In this document: positions 1 to 7,457 of the stretch, piece after piece
How the letters are laid out: every line of letters begins with the position of its first letter
Position numbering within the stretch: the stretch's first letter is position 1
Assembly (NCBI RefSeq): GCF_010858045.1
Contig: NZ_JAAGVC010000050.1
Span: 1 to 34,587 of the forward strand
Reading direction: 5' to 3'
Length of the DNA stretch: 34,587 nt
Origin: Nocardia cyriacigeorgica
Lineage (GTDB): Bacteria; Actinomycetota; Actinomycetes; Mycobacteriales; Mycobacteriaceae
Program-made: the position numbers and the translations under genes
Notes under the pieces: model-generated
The model's database searches: none
Told to the model about the DNA's origin: nothing
Seen by the model: only the letters and a program-made list of their open reading frames with translations

Positions 1-795
1 CATGCGCCCGGCGAAGGCGGCGGCGTCGACCCGGTCGATCGGCGGATCGCACGACAACTCCACCGTCAGATCGCGCGGCGGGGTGCGCGCGGACGGCGGA
101 CGTTCGGGCAGGGCGCGAGCGCAGCGGTGCGCCGCGATCGCGTCGGCGCCGAACCGGGAGCCGACCTGGGCCGGAGTGAGCGCGGCGAAATCGCCGACGC
201 GCCGCAACCCGAGCCGATGCAGCAGATCCACCAGCTCGACCCGTTCGGGCGCGGCCAGCGCCGGTTCGACGGCCAGCTCACCGATCGGCAACGGTGCCAG
301 GAAATCCGCCCCCGCTCCTGGCGCCACGATGGTGTCGCGACGCGCCGCGAGCACCGCCGTGGACACTTCATCGGCGATCCCGATCTGGGCCTCGGCTCCT
401 GCCGCGGCCACCACGTCGACGAGCCGTTCGGCCGCGGCTTCCTCGGAGCCGAAGAACCGGGCCGCGCCGCGCACCCCGAGGACCAGCAGCCCCGGCCGCA
501 GCACTTCCACACCGGGGACCGCGGCGTCGACCGCGGCCACCACCGGCTCGAACAACCGTGCGTCCCGATCCGGATCCGCCTTGGCGATATAGAGCTCGGG
601 GCAGCGGGCCTGCGCCTCCCGGCGGCGCAGCCCGCGCCGCACCCCGTCGGCCCGTGCGGTCGCCGAACACGCCACCACCTTGTTGGCCGACAACACCGCG
701 ACCGGCCGGCTGGCGGGCACCTTCCCCAGTGCCGCCGCCGCGACCGCGGGCCAATCCGGGCACCACACCGCGAGGACCCGGACCGGTCGGGTCAT
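1..795 (-). CDS. imuB: ImuB, catalytically inactive Y-family polymerase-like protein (N-terminal part)
   Basis: ImuB is the adaptor of the mycobacterial mutasome. It links ImuA' and the error-prone polymerase DnaE2 to the beta clamp during SOS mutagenesis. The gene runs off the left edge, so only the first 265 codons are visible. It opens with ATG at 795; an in-frame stop just upstream fixes this start. The start MTRPVRVLAVWCPDWPA replaces the usual acidic polymerase motif of the DinB family with WCPDWP, so the metal-binding aspartates are absent, as known for ImuB. Later come the palm-like stretch KVVACSATARADGVRRG (about residues 39-54) and a helix-hairpin-helix-like part near the cut end. 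It follows imuA' by 103 bp on the same strand, so the two are probably co-transcribed under LexA control. Family assignment is confident; the C-terminal clamp-binding part lies outside the window. Confidence 0.9.
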   Translation of the reverse strand, partial: MTRPVRVLAVWCPDWPAVAAAALGKVPASRPVAVLSANKVVACSATARADGVRRGLRRREAQARCPELYIAKADPDRDARLFEPVVAAVDAAVPGVEVLRPGLLVLGVRGAARFFGSEEAAAERLVDVVAAAGAEAQIGIADEVSTAVLAARRDTIVAPGAGADFLAPLPIGELAVEPALAAPERVELVDLLHRLGLRRVGDFAALTPAQVGSRFGADAIAAHRCARALPERPPSARTPPRDLTVELSCDPPIDRVDAAAFAGRM

Positions 796-898
796 GGTGG
801 ATCACCGTCCCTGGCCGCGTGCTCTTTCATCGACTCCGCTGCCGCGGTCCTGCGCGGCGACCATCCGCGCAGGATCCACCCGGCCCGGTCGGCGGCCT

Positions 899-1654
899 TC
901 ATGAGGCGGCGTCCCGCACATCGCTGGGTTCACTTGCGGTCGCGTGGGTTTCGCTGCTCGTCCATTCCATGCGTCCCGCGCGCCGGCGCAGCGTGATTCG
1001 GCCGGTGCGCGGCGTCGACGCCCGACCCGCCACCTCGACCTCCAGGGAGATCGAATCGAGCCTGCCGCGGCCGAGGCCGAGCCCGGTATAACCGGCCACC
1101 CGGGTGCCGAGCCGCAGCGACGGGGCGGGCCAGCGGCCGCCGGTGACGACCAGGACGGCGCCCTTGTTCCTGGCCCGCGCGGCGATCACCCTGGCCCTTG
1201 CCGGGGCGACGGCAGCGCCGCCGAGATCGAGTAGGACCAGATCGAGCCCGTCGAGCAACACCGCGGCCACCTCCAGCGCATCCTGGCCCGGATCGGCGAC
1301 GACGGCGATCCGGCCCAGCTGCGCCCCCATCTCCGCCGCCGCGAGCAAGCCGAGCTTCGGCATGCCGACCACCGCCGCATGCCCGCCGTCGGCGGTGACC
1401 GCGGCCAGCAGGCCCGCCAGCAGCGATCCCGCACCCGCGTACGCCACCACCGACCCCTTGACCAGACCACCGTCGGGCAGGAGCTCGGCCAGCGCCGACG
1501 GTACGGGCAGCGTTTGCCTGCGCACCCCCTCCGAAGTGGGCAATCGGGCGGCTGCGGATTCGCCGCGGCCAGGTACCGCCGCGATCTTGCGCCGCAGCTC
1601 CGCCAGCTCCTGCGCCGTCGCACGCCCCGGTTCCCGCGAATCCGAACCCATCAC
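899..1654 (-). CDS. imuA': ImuA', RecA-like mutasome component
   Basis: This is the actinobacterial ImuA' protein, which partners ImuB and DnaE2 in damage-induced mutagenesis. The 251-residue product has a RecA/SulA-like core: a glycine-rich stretch LVKGSVVAYAGAGSLLAGLL (about 64-83) at the position of the P-loop, a LVLLDLGG strand, and a basic, Ser-rich tail. The stretch is not a canonical Walker A, which is usual for this family. The start is either GTG at 1654 or the adjacent ATG at 1651; an AGAGGTAGG ribosome site lies just upstream and fits both. Its position before imuB and the LexA-type box at 1845-1860 support an SOS cassette. The assignment rests on family resemblance and gene order. 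Confidence 0.85.
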   Translation of the reverse strand: MMGSDSREPGRATAQELAELRRKIAAVPGRGESAAARLPTSEGVRRQTLPVPSALAELLPDGGLVKGSVVAYAGAGSLLAGLLAAVTADGGHAAVVGMPKLGLLAAAEMGAQLGRIAVVADPGQDALEVAAVLLDGLDLVLLDLGGAAVAPARARVIAARARNKGAVLVVTGGRWPAPSLRLGTRVAGYTGLGLGRGRLDSISLEVEVAGRASTPRTGRITLRRRAGRMEWTSSETHATASEPSDVRDAAS

Positions 1655-1844
1655 TCACCTACCTCTACGGGGACTCCTGCTCCGGCCGACGGCACCGGAA
1701 CCTGCCCGACGCACCGTCCGAGCTCGGCCGATCCGGCTCCGCCCGGCCCGGCGATGGTCACCACACGCGCACCTCGCGGCGCCTGTCCGTCGAAGAAACC
1801 CCGACTCCTCGACGGTTCAGCACCGATCCAGCTATCGATCTGTC

Positions 1845-1860
1845 TCGAATATACGTTCGA
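1845..1860. promoter_or_regulatory. LexA/SOS box
   Basis: The 16-mer TCGAATATACGTTCGA matches the actinobacterial LexA consensus TCGAAC-N4-GTTCGA at 11 of 12 defined positions. It lies about 190 bp upstream of imuA', implying a long leader or a regulatory site some distance from the gene, and about 145 bp upstream of the kinase. Since imuA'-imuB is a known LexA target in mycobacteria, control of that operon is the likelier role. Confidence 0.8.
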
Positions 1861-1993
1861 ATGACTCCCAGTAGAAACCCGCCCCTGAGATCCGTCAAGC
1901 GCGCGCCGCGGCCCCTCGCGCGGCGGCCGCCGTGACCACCGTCACGACGGCGAACTCCCGGTCCGAATCCGGCCAGCTACCACGGAATTCGGC

Positions 1994-1999
1994 TAGTCT
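1994..1999 (+). promoter_or_regulatory. Candidate -10 box of a leaderless mRNA (Ser/Thr kinase)
   Basis: TAGTCT fits TANNNT and ends 6 nt before the ATG at 2006, with no ribosome site. This is the spacing expected if transcription starts at the A of the start codon. Confidence 0.5.
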
Positions 2000-2005
2000 C
2001 GCACC

Positions 2006-3133
2006 ATGATCGATCGTCCCCGTCCCATCGTCGGCCCGGACTATCTGGTGGCCGGCCGCTACCGCCTGCAATCGAAACTCGGCGGCGGCGGCATGGGCGC
2101 GGTCTGGCTCGCGACCGACCGGCTGCTGAACCGCGACGTCGCCATCAAGCAGGTGCTGTCCACCGCCGGGCTCGACGAGGACGAGGCGAACCGGATCCGC
2201 GAGCAGATCATCCACGAGGGCCGGGTCGCGGCCAAGCTCTCCCACGAACATGCCATCGCGGTCTACGACGTGGTGCTCGAGGCCGGTGAGCCCTGGCTGG
2301 TGATGGAGCACCTACCCTCGCGCAGCGTGGCCAAGGCGCTCGGGCTGTTCGACGCGCTGCCGGTGATCGAGGTCGCGCAGATCGGCGCGCAGGTCGCCGA
2401 CGCGCTGGCCGCCGCACATGCCGTCGGCATCGTGCACCGCGACATCAAACCGGGCAATATCCTCGTCGCCGATCGCGGGCCAGGCGTGGGGATGGCCAAG
2501 CTCAGCGACTTCGGCATCTCGCGCGGTTCGGGAGAGTCCGCCGACGAACCCGATGGCGTCATCACCGGTACCCCCGCCTACCTGCCGCCGGAAGTGGCCC
2601 GCGGTGCCAGGCCGACCGAGGCCAGCGATGTGTTCTCCCTCGGCGCCACCCTCTACACCGCCATCGAGGGCCAGCCGCCGTTCGGCTTCGACGACGACAG
2701 CGACGCCATCGTCGAGCGCGCGGCCATGGCGCAGATCATTCCGCCCAGCCGCAGCGGTGTGCTCACCCAGGCGCTGCTGCACATGATGGAACCGGCGCCG
2801 CAGCGTCGCCCGACCATGGCCGAGGCCAGGGACGAAATCCTCACCGCCGCTTTCGGTCCCGGCACCGCGCCCTACATCATCGGCGCACCGGTGCGCACCG
2901 AGGACGGCACCATCCCCGCCTGGGCGGCCCGCAATTCGGCGTCGGGGCTGCGCAGCCCGCTGTCGACCCCGCTGCCGCGCCGCACCCAGCCCGCACAGGC
3001 GCCGGTCGCGCCCGCTCAGCCGCAGCTGGGCGCCAAGAAGTTGCCGCAGCCGAGCAACGCGCCGCTGGCCATCGCGATCGGCATGCTGATCGGATTGGTG
3101 ATCATCATCGCCGTCATCGTCGCGCTGCTGTAA
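2006..3133 (+). CDS. Membrane-anchored Ser/Thr protein kinase (PknB-like, no sensor domain)
   Basis: A 375-residue Hanks-type kinase. The glycine loop GGGGMGAV is at 26-33, the ATP-binding lysine is K48 (AIK), the catalytic loop HRDIKPGN is at 144-151, DFG is at 168-170, and the activation segment ends with GTPAYLPPE (188-196). All catalytic residues are present. After about residue 285 comes a Pro/Ala-rich linker, and the last 25 residues form one hydrophobic helix ending at the C-terminus. The kinase is therefore cytoplasmic and tail-anchored, with no PASTA or other extracellular sensor, unlike PknB. The start is ATG at 2006, apparently leaderless. Its stop lies 9 bp from the end of the convergent response regulator gene. 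The substrate is not deducible; neighbouring envelope-stress genes suggest a membrane signalling role by inference only. Confidence 0.92.
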   Translation: MIDRPRPIVGPDYLVAGRYRLQSKLGGGGMGAVWLATDRLLNRDVAIKQVLSTAGLDEDEANRIREQIIHEGRVAAKLSHEHAIAVYDVVLEAGEPWLVMEHLPSRSVAKALGLFDALPVIEVAQIGAQVADALAAAHAVGIVHRDIKPGNILVADRGPGVGMAKLSDFGISRGSGESADEPDGVITGTPAYLPPEVARGARPTEASDVFSLGATLYTAIEGQPPFGFDDDSDAIVERAAMAQIIPPSRSGVLTQALLHMMEPAPQRRPTMAEARDEILTAAFGPGTAPYIIGAPVRTEDGTIPAWAARNSASGLRSPLSTPLPRRTQPAQAPVAPAQPQLGAKKLPQPSNAPLAIAIGMLIGLVIIIAVIVALL

Positions 3134-3142
3134 TCGCAGGCC

Positions 3143-3784
3143 CTAATCGATCCGCCTGCGGTGCGCCCAGCGGGTCAGCGCGTTGCGGTTGGACTGCTGG
3201 GTTTTGCGCAGCACGTTGGAGGCATGGGTCTCCACCGTTTTCACCGAGATGAACAGGGTTTCGGCGATTTCGCGGTAGGTGTAGCCGCGCGCGAGCAGGC
3301 GCAGCACCTCCAACTCGCGCGGGGTCAGCGAATCCAGTTCCGGATCCAGCGGCGGTTCCGGCGCCGGGGATTTCCCGGTGAACGAGTCGAGGACGAAACC
3401 GGCCAGCCTGGGGCTGAACACCGCGTCGCCGCCCGCGACCCGGCGGATGCCGTCGGCCAGTTCGGCGCCGGAGATGGTCTTGGTGACGTAGCCGCGCGCA
3501 CCCGCCCGGATCACCGCGATGACGTCCTCCGCGGCATCCGACACACTCAGCGCCAGGCACACCGGGCCGTCATCGATTCCGGACAGCACCGCGACACCGC
3601 CACCGTCGGGCATGTGCACGTCCAACAGCACCACATCGGGGCGGGTGCTGTTGATCCCGGCCACGGCCTCGGCCACCCCACCGGCCTCACCGACCACCTC
3701 CATATCGGTTTCCCGGCTCAACTCCGCCCGCACCCCGGAACGGAACACGGCGTGATCGTCGACGAGAAAGACCTTCACCGCCAC
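3143..3784 (-). CDS. LuxR/NarL-type response regulator of an EsrR-like system
   Basis: A 213-residue two-domain response regulator. The receiver domain (1-120) has the acidic pair D9-D10, the phospho-acceptor D55 in VVLLDVHMPD, and the lysine in GYVTKTISG. The C-terminal LuxR helix-turn-helix (about 150-213) contains LTPRELEVLRLLARGYTYRE and the recognition helix SVKTVETHASNVL. GTG at 3784 is preceded by AAGGAG at good spacing. It follows the histidine kinase gene on the same strand by 93 bp, so the two form a pair. Together with the divergent PspC protein this matches the layout of the C. glutamicum envelope-stress system EsrISR, which also lies near guaA/guaB (from memory). Confidence 0.9.
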   Translation of the reverse strand: MAVKVFLVDDHAVFRSGVRAELSRETDMEVVGEAGGVAEAVAGINSTRPDVVLLDVHMPDGGGVAVLSGIDDGPVCLALSVSDAAEDVIAVIRAGARGYVTKTISGAELADGIRRVAGGDAVFSPRLAGFVLDSFTGKSPAPEPPLDPELDSLTPRELEVLRLLARGYTYREIAETLFISVKTVETHASNVLRKTQQSNRNALTRWAHRRRID

Positions 3785-3877
3785 CTACTTCTCCTTCACC
3801 GGACAGCCCTATCCGCCGTCACCACTGTGTCGCGGTCGCCCGCGACAGTTCCATCGGTACCACACCGGAGACGACGG

Positions 3878-5272
3878 TCAGCGCTGCTCGGCGCGCACCG
3901 CGGACCCGCTCGGCCGGGTCAGCGGCTGCTCGGCAACCACTTCGGTGTCCTCCTCGGAGCGAGTTCCGGCGCCTGCGGTGGCGTCCTCCTCGGTCCCGGT
4001 CTCGCTCCCGGAATCGGTGCGCGGCATGATGATCCGCACCTCGGTGCCGCGCCCGGGCGTGGACACGATCTCCACCTGCCCGCCGCGCCGCTCCACCCGG
4101 CCACGGATGGACTTGGCCAGCCCCTGACGATCCGCCGGCACCGCGTCGACGTCGAAGCCGACACCGCGATCGCGCACGAACACGCTCACCTGGTGGGGTT
4201 CGGTCTCGGCGAACAGATCGATGACGGGCACGTCCGCGTGTTTGGCGGCATTCACCAGCGCCTCGCGGGCGGCGCCGAGCACGGCGGTGAAATGTTCCTT
4301 TGGCAGGCCGGATCCGGTGTCGGCGATATCCATCGATACGTCGCCGACGGTCACCGGCGTCACCTTCACCCCGTGCTGGTCTTCCACCTCACCGGCAATG
4401 GTGCGCAGCGCCGCGGCCAGGCTGGACTGGGCGGGCGCGGCGTCCTCGAACAGCCAGCGGCGCAGTTCGCGTTCCTGGCTGCGCGCCAGCCGCACCACCT
4501 CGTGCGGATCATCGGCCTGACGTTGGATCAGCGCGAGCGTCTGCAACACCGAATCGTGCAGGTGGGAGGCGATCTCCTCGCGTTCCTCATTGCGGATGCG
4601 GGCGGCGCGTTCGGCGTTCAACGCCCGCATCATCCGCAGCCACAGCGGCACCGACAGCAACCCGGCCCCGAGCAGCGTCACCGCGACGGCCAGCAGCGCC
4701 GAACCGAGCGAACCGATATCGATCCCGGCCAGCACCACCACCGCCAGCCCGGCCACGATCAGGGTGATGCCCGCGACGATGCGTGACCAGGTCACCATCG
4801 TCGGTTTGGCAGGCAGCCCGAGCAGCGACCGCGGGCCGTCCGCGTCGTACTCGCGCCATACCAGGGCCGCACCGACCGCCACCGCGATCAGCGGGACGAT
4901 GATCCGCGCCGCGGTCCCGCTGAACAGCGCCGACATCGCCACCGACAACCCGAACCCGAGCAGCGCGAGCCCGATGGCCTGGCGCCGCTCCTGCCCGGAC
5001 GGCCGCACATCGTCGGCGCCGCCAGGAGTGAAGATCCACAACATCGCATACGCGACGATCCCCGCCCCCGCCAGCGCGGACAGCAACACGAATGCCATCC
5101 GCACCTTGAACACGTCGACCCCGAGATGGTCGGCGATGCCGCCGGCCACTCCGCCGACGATCCGCCCACCCGTGCGCCGCACCAACCGCCCCCGCGCCTG
5201 CTCCCCTGGCTCGGCCACCCCGCGAGCAGCATCGAACCCACGCGCGTCGAACGCCGGAACAGACGGATACAT
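3878..5272 (-). CDS. PspC-domain sensor histidine kinase (EsrS-like)
   Basis: A membrane histidine kinase of about 464 residues counted from ATG 5272. An N-terminal PspC domain (about 30-83) holds GGRIVGGVAGGIADHLGVD followed by the first membrane helix. Further hydrophobic helices lie at about 98-115, 121-138, 165-183 and 188-210. The HisKA_3 dimerisation region has the phospho-acceptor H239 in the motif SHLHDSVLQTL, and the ATPase domain has N341 (EALVNAAKH) and the G-boxes DRGVGFD and GRGTEV. The tail after 418 is acidic and low-complexity. The start is uncertain: GTG 5320 and ATG 5293 are also open, and none has a good ribosome site. It is the likely cognate kinase of the LuxR regulator downstream. 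In LiaFSR/EsrISR systems the third membrane protein holds the kinase off until envelope stress. Confidence 0.88.
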   Translation of the reverse strand: MYPSVPAFDARGFDAARGVAEPGEQARGRLVRRTGGRIVGGVAGGIADHLGVDVFKVRMAFVLLSALAGAGIVAYAMLWIFTPGGADDVRPSGQERRQAIGLALLGFGLSVAMSALFSGTAARIIVPLIAVAVGAALVWREYDADGPRSLLGLPAKPTMVTWSRIVAGITLIVAGLAVVVLAGIDIGSLGSALLAVAVTLLGAGLLSVPLWLRMMRALNAERAARIRNEEREEIASHLHDSVLQTLALIQRQADDPHEVVRLARSQERELRRWLFEDAAPAQSSLAAALRTIAGEVEDQHGVKVTPVTVGDVSMDIADTGSGLPKEHFTAVLGAAREALVNAAKHADVPVIDLFAETEPHQVSVFVRDRGVGFDVDAVPADRQGLAKSIRGRVERRGGQVEIVSTPGRGTEVRIIMPRTDSGSETGTEEDATAGAGTRSEEDTEVVAEQPLTRPSGSAVRAEQR

Positions 5273-5317
5273 ACTCCCGATACTGGCACGCATCGCCGAC
5301 ACCCAGCCATCGGGAAA

Positions 5318-5376
5318 CACCCTGAGATCGGCGGTAGCGATTTCCGTCGGTGCGGTTCAGGAGGATTTTCAGGGTG
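5318..5376. promoter_or_regulatory. Spaced inverted repeat in the divergent kinase/PspC promoter region
   Basis: CACCCTGA at 5318-5325 is repeated inverted as TCAGGGTG at 5369-5376, in the intergenic region of the divergent kinase and PspC genes. The 43-bp spacing suggests two half-sites or operators rather than one palindrome. A regulator binding site (for example for the LuxR protein) is a guess from position. Confidence 0.3.
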
Positions 5377-5411
5377 AACCCCGATGCGCAGGACGCAGGC
5401 CGGGGCAGACC

Positions 5412-6977
5412 ATGGATCCCATGACGAAGACGAGCTTCGGTGAGCAGCTTCAGCAGATGTGGCGGACGCGGCCGGTGCGGTTGCCGCGGCGCGGGCCGAT
5501 CGCGGGCGTGGCCGCCGGGTTCGGGCAGCGCTACAACGTCGATCCGGTGCTGGTGCGGGTGGCGTTCGTGGTGTCGACGATCTTCGGCGGGGCAGGCATC
5601 GTGCTGTATCTGCTGGCATGGCTGTTGTGCAGCGCGGAAGGCGACGAGACCTCGGCGGCCGAGTCGCTGGTCGGCAAGGGGCACAGCTCCCAGTCGCAGA
5701 CCAAGACCATCGTGTTGATCGTCGCGCTCGCCATCGCGGTGAGCGCGGTCGGGCCGATCGGGGTCGGACTCGGCGGGTCCGGGGTGATCGGGCTGGCGTT
5801 CATGCTGGCGGGTTGGTGGATGCTGTATCTGCGCACTCCACAGCCGCCCGCTCCCGAATTCGACGACCGGCTCGCCGGTACCGGATATCCGGGCACCGCC
5901 TTCCCACAGACCGCTCCGCTGTGGACCGGCGCTCCCCCGTTCCCCACACCCACCTACGGCCCGTACACGCCGTATACGAAACTGCCGGATCAGTACGTCC
6001 CGGATCAGCCGGTGGTGCTCGACAAGGCCACCGATGCGCCCCGAGCCGCGCGGTCCGAGGAGAACAGGACCGACGTGCTGAACACCGATCGCCCCACCGA
6101 GGTCCTCGCGAGCACCCAGACCACCGACGTCCTGCATACCGGCGAGGCCACCGCGGCCTCGTCGCCGAGCCCTGCACCGGACGCCGGCGCGCCGCCGGAT
6201 GACGAGCCAGGTTCCACCGGCCTCGCCGCTACCGGGCCGGCCGAACCGGCGAAACCCCAGCTCACCAAGGCCACGCAACCGGCGCCGAGTGCCCTGCGCA
6301 CCGCAGGGGTGACCCCGCCCTCCTGGGATCCGCTCGGTGTGGCACCGCTGGCCTGGGATCTGCCCGAACCGTCGCCCGTGCGCACGGTGGTCGCACCGGA
6401 GCCGAAGAAGCCGCGCTCCCGGCTGACACCGGTGGTGCTCGGTCTGGCGATACTCGCCGCGGCGGGCGCGGGTGCGGCGGCCGCGTCCGGAGTGGAGTGG
6501 ATGACGCCGGGCCGGATCGCCGCGGTCGCACTCGGCGTGATCGGTCTCGGCCTGATCCTCGGTGCGTTCCTGCGCCGCGGCTACGGATTGCTGGTGGTGA
6601 CCGCGCCGCTGGCCGGGTTCGTTGTACTGGCCTCGATGATCGGGCCGATCGATTTCGACGGCGCCACCATGGGCGAGCAGGTCTGGACTCCGGCGGCGAC
6701 CACGGACCTGAAGCCGGGCTACGGCGTCACGATGGGGTCGGGCACGCTGGATCTGCGCCGGCTGGTCCTCACCGAGAACCGCACCGTCGACGTGTCGGTG
6801 CGGATGGGCGAGGCGATCGTGCTCGTGCCCGAGAATATGAACGTCCGCGCCGACTGCACGGTGCGGATGGGCGAGGCCCAATGCCCCGAAGGTCTGATCG
6901 GGCCCGGCGGTGACGCACCGGTGCTCGATCTCACCATTGATGTCCGAGCGGGAAGTGCGGAGGTGCGCCGTGGCTGA
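5412..6977 (+). CDS. PspC/LiaF-like membrane protein, EsrI-type third component
   Basis: A 521-residue membrane protein counted from ATG 5412 (a second ATG at 5421 is equally possible). A PspC domain is at about 22-77 (RGPIAGVAAGFGQRYNVDP then a helix), followed by two helices at about 99-140. A long Pro/Thr-rich linker (145-335) has three T-(D/E)-V-L repeats. Three more helices lie at about 340-411, and the C-terminal domain (420-521) is beta-rich with VRMGEA occurring twice, like the LiaF/toast-rack fold. It is divergent from the PspC-domain kinase, the arrangement recalled for esrI and esrSR of C. glutamicum, where EsrI inhibits the kinase. Inhibitory function here is inferred. It overlaps the next small gene by 8 bp. 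Confidence 0.85.
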   Translation: MDPMTKTSFGEQLQQMWRTRPVRLPRRGPIAGVAAGFGQRYNVDPVLVRVAFVVSTIFGGAGIVLYLLAWLLCSAEGDETSAAESLVGKGHSSQSQTKTIVLIVALAIAVSAVGPIGVGLGGSGVIGLAFMLAGWWMLYLRTPQPPAPEFDDRLAGTGYPGTAFPQTAPLWTGAPPFPTPTYGPYTPYTKLPDQYVPDQPVVLDKATDAPRAARSEENRTDVLNTDRPTEVLASTQTTDVLHTGEATAASSPSPAPDAGAPPDDEPGSTGLAATGPAEPAKPQLTKATQPAPSALRTAGVTPPSWDPLGVAPLAWDLPEPSPVRTVVAPEPKKPRSRLTPVVLGLAILAAAGAGAAAASGVEWMTPGRIAAVALGVIGLGLILGAFLRRGYGLLVVTAPLAGFVVLASMIGPIDFDGATMGEQVWTPAATTDLKPGYGVTMGSGTLDLRRLVLTENRTVDVSVRMGEAIVLVPENMNVRADCTVRMGEAQCPEGLIGPGGDAPVLDLTIDVRAGSAEVRRG

Positions 6978-7176
6978 CAACCACACCGAAACCCGTCACG
7001 GGCCGTCGTTCTCGCTGCTGATCGTCGGCCTGCTGGCGCTGGCATTGAGCGTCTGGGCCCTGCTCGGCCCGGTGTCGTGGCCGGCGACAGGGGTCGTCTC
7101 GATCGGCTGGATCATCGTGGTGACGGCCATCGTCGTCGGGCTGCTGCTCGTGCTGTCCCCACGTAAACGTCGATAG
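6970..7176 (+). CDS. Small two-helix membrane protein downstream of the PspC protein
   Basis: A 68-residue protein starting at GTG 6970, preceded by GGAGG at 6959-6963 and overlapping the end of the PspC gene by 8 bp, which indicates translational coupling. A short polar N-terminus is followed by two hydrophobic helices (about 13-31 and 39-60) and the basic end SPRKRR, so both ends are probably cytoplasmic. Its function is unknown. The tight coupling suggests it acts with the three-component system, possibly as a fourth membrane element. Confidence 0.8.
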   Translation: MADNHTETRHGPSFSLLIVGLLALALSVWALLGPVSWPATGVVSIGWIIVVTAIVVGLLLVLSPRKRR

Positions 7177-7194
7177 CACAACCGAATACGAACC

Positions 7195-7214
7195 GCCCGC
7201 CGCCCCCGGCGGGC
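7195..7214 (+). terminator. GC-rich hairpin after the PspC operon
   Basis: An 8-bp perfect stem, GCCCGCCG with CGGCGGGC around a CCCC loop, begins 18 nt after the stop of the small membrane protein gene. There is no U-tract, as is common for actinobacterial terminators, so the call is tentative. Confidence 0.4.
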
Positions 7215-7300
7215 CGTTCGCGTCGAACACCCGGATCCACCCGCCGCGGTCGGCTCGAGAAGCCCTCCGCGGCAACCCGACTCGACCGACAGGAGATCCG

Positions 7301-7456
7301 ATGTCGCAGCACAGTTCCGACCGTCCCGAACAGCGCGATCATCCGCGGCTGACGTCCGAAGAGCCTGCGGCCGAGCCCGCTCCCGCCGCTCCGGCGGCGG
7401 GTGTTCCGCTGGGCCGCATCATCCTCGGCCGCGCCTGGCCCTACCGGGTCGGCTGA
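7301..7456 (+). CDS. Possible small protein, 51 residues, unknown function
   Basis: A short ORF starts at ATG 7301, with AGGAGA 5 nt upstream at the correct distance, and stops 1 bp before the convergent guaA end. The product is hydrophilic and Pro/Ala-rich (EEPAAEPAPAAPAAG) with a more conserved-looking end, PLGRIILGRAWPYRVG. I do not recognise it. The good ribosome site and the neat fit between the preceding hairpin and guaA support it. The short length and unremarkable codon use leave real doubt. Confidence 0.45.
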   Translation: MSQHSSDRPEQRDHPRLTSEEPAAEPAPAAPAAGVPLGRIILGRAWPYRVG

Positions 7457-7457
7457 A

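Larger units (their letters stand above)
1655..2005. other. Divergent intergenic region between imuA' and the kinase gene
   Basis: These 351 bp separate two divergent genes and hold no convincing ORF; open frames crossing it are antisense extensions. It contains a LexA-type palindrome (1845-1860), the ribosome site of imuA' next to 1660, and a TAGTCT -10 box immediately before the kinase start codon. Confidence 0.6.

Noticed and set aside
3161..4786. A 541-codon open frame on the plus strand across the response regulator and kinase genes
   Set aside because: Antisense shadow of two well-recognised genes; its His/Gly/Arg-rich product matches no family and is typical of GC-rich DNA.
4587..6986. 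A 799-codon open frame on the minus strand through the PspC gene and part of the kinase
   Set aside because: Covers two real genes in the wrong frame or strand, with low-complexity Arg/His-rich translation; not a fusion protein.
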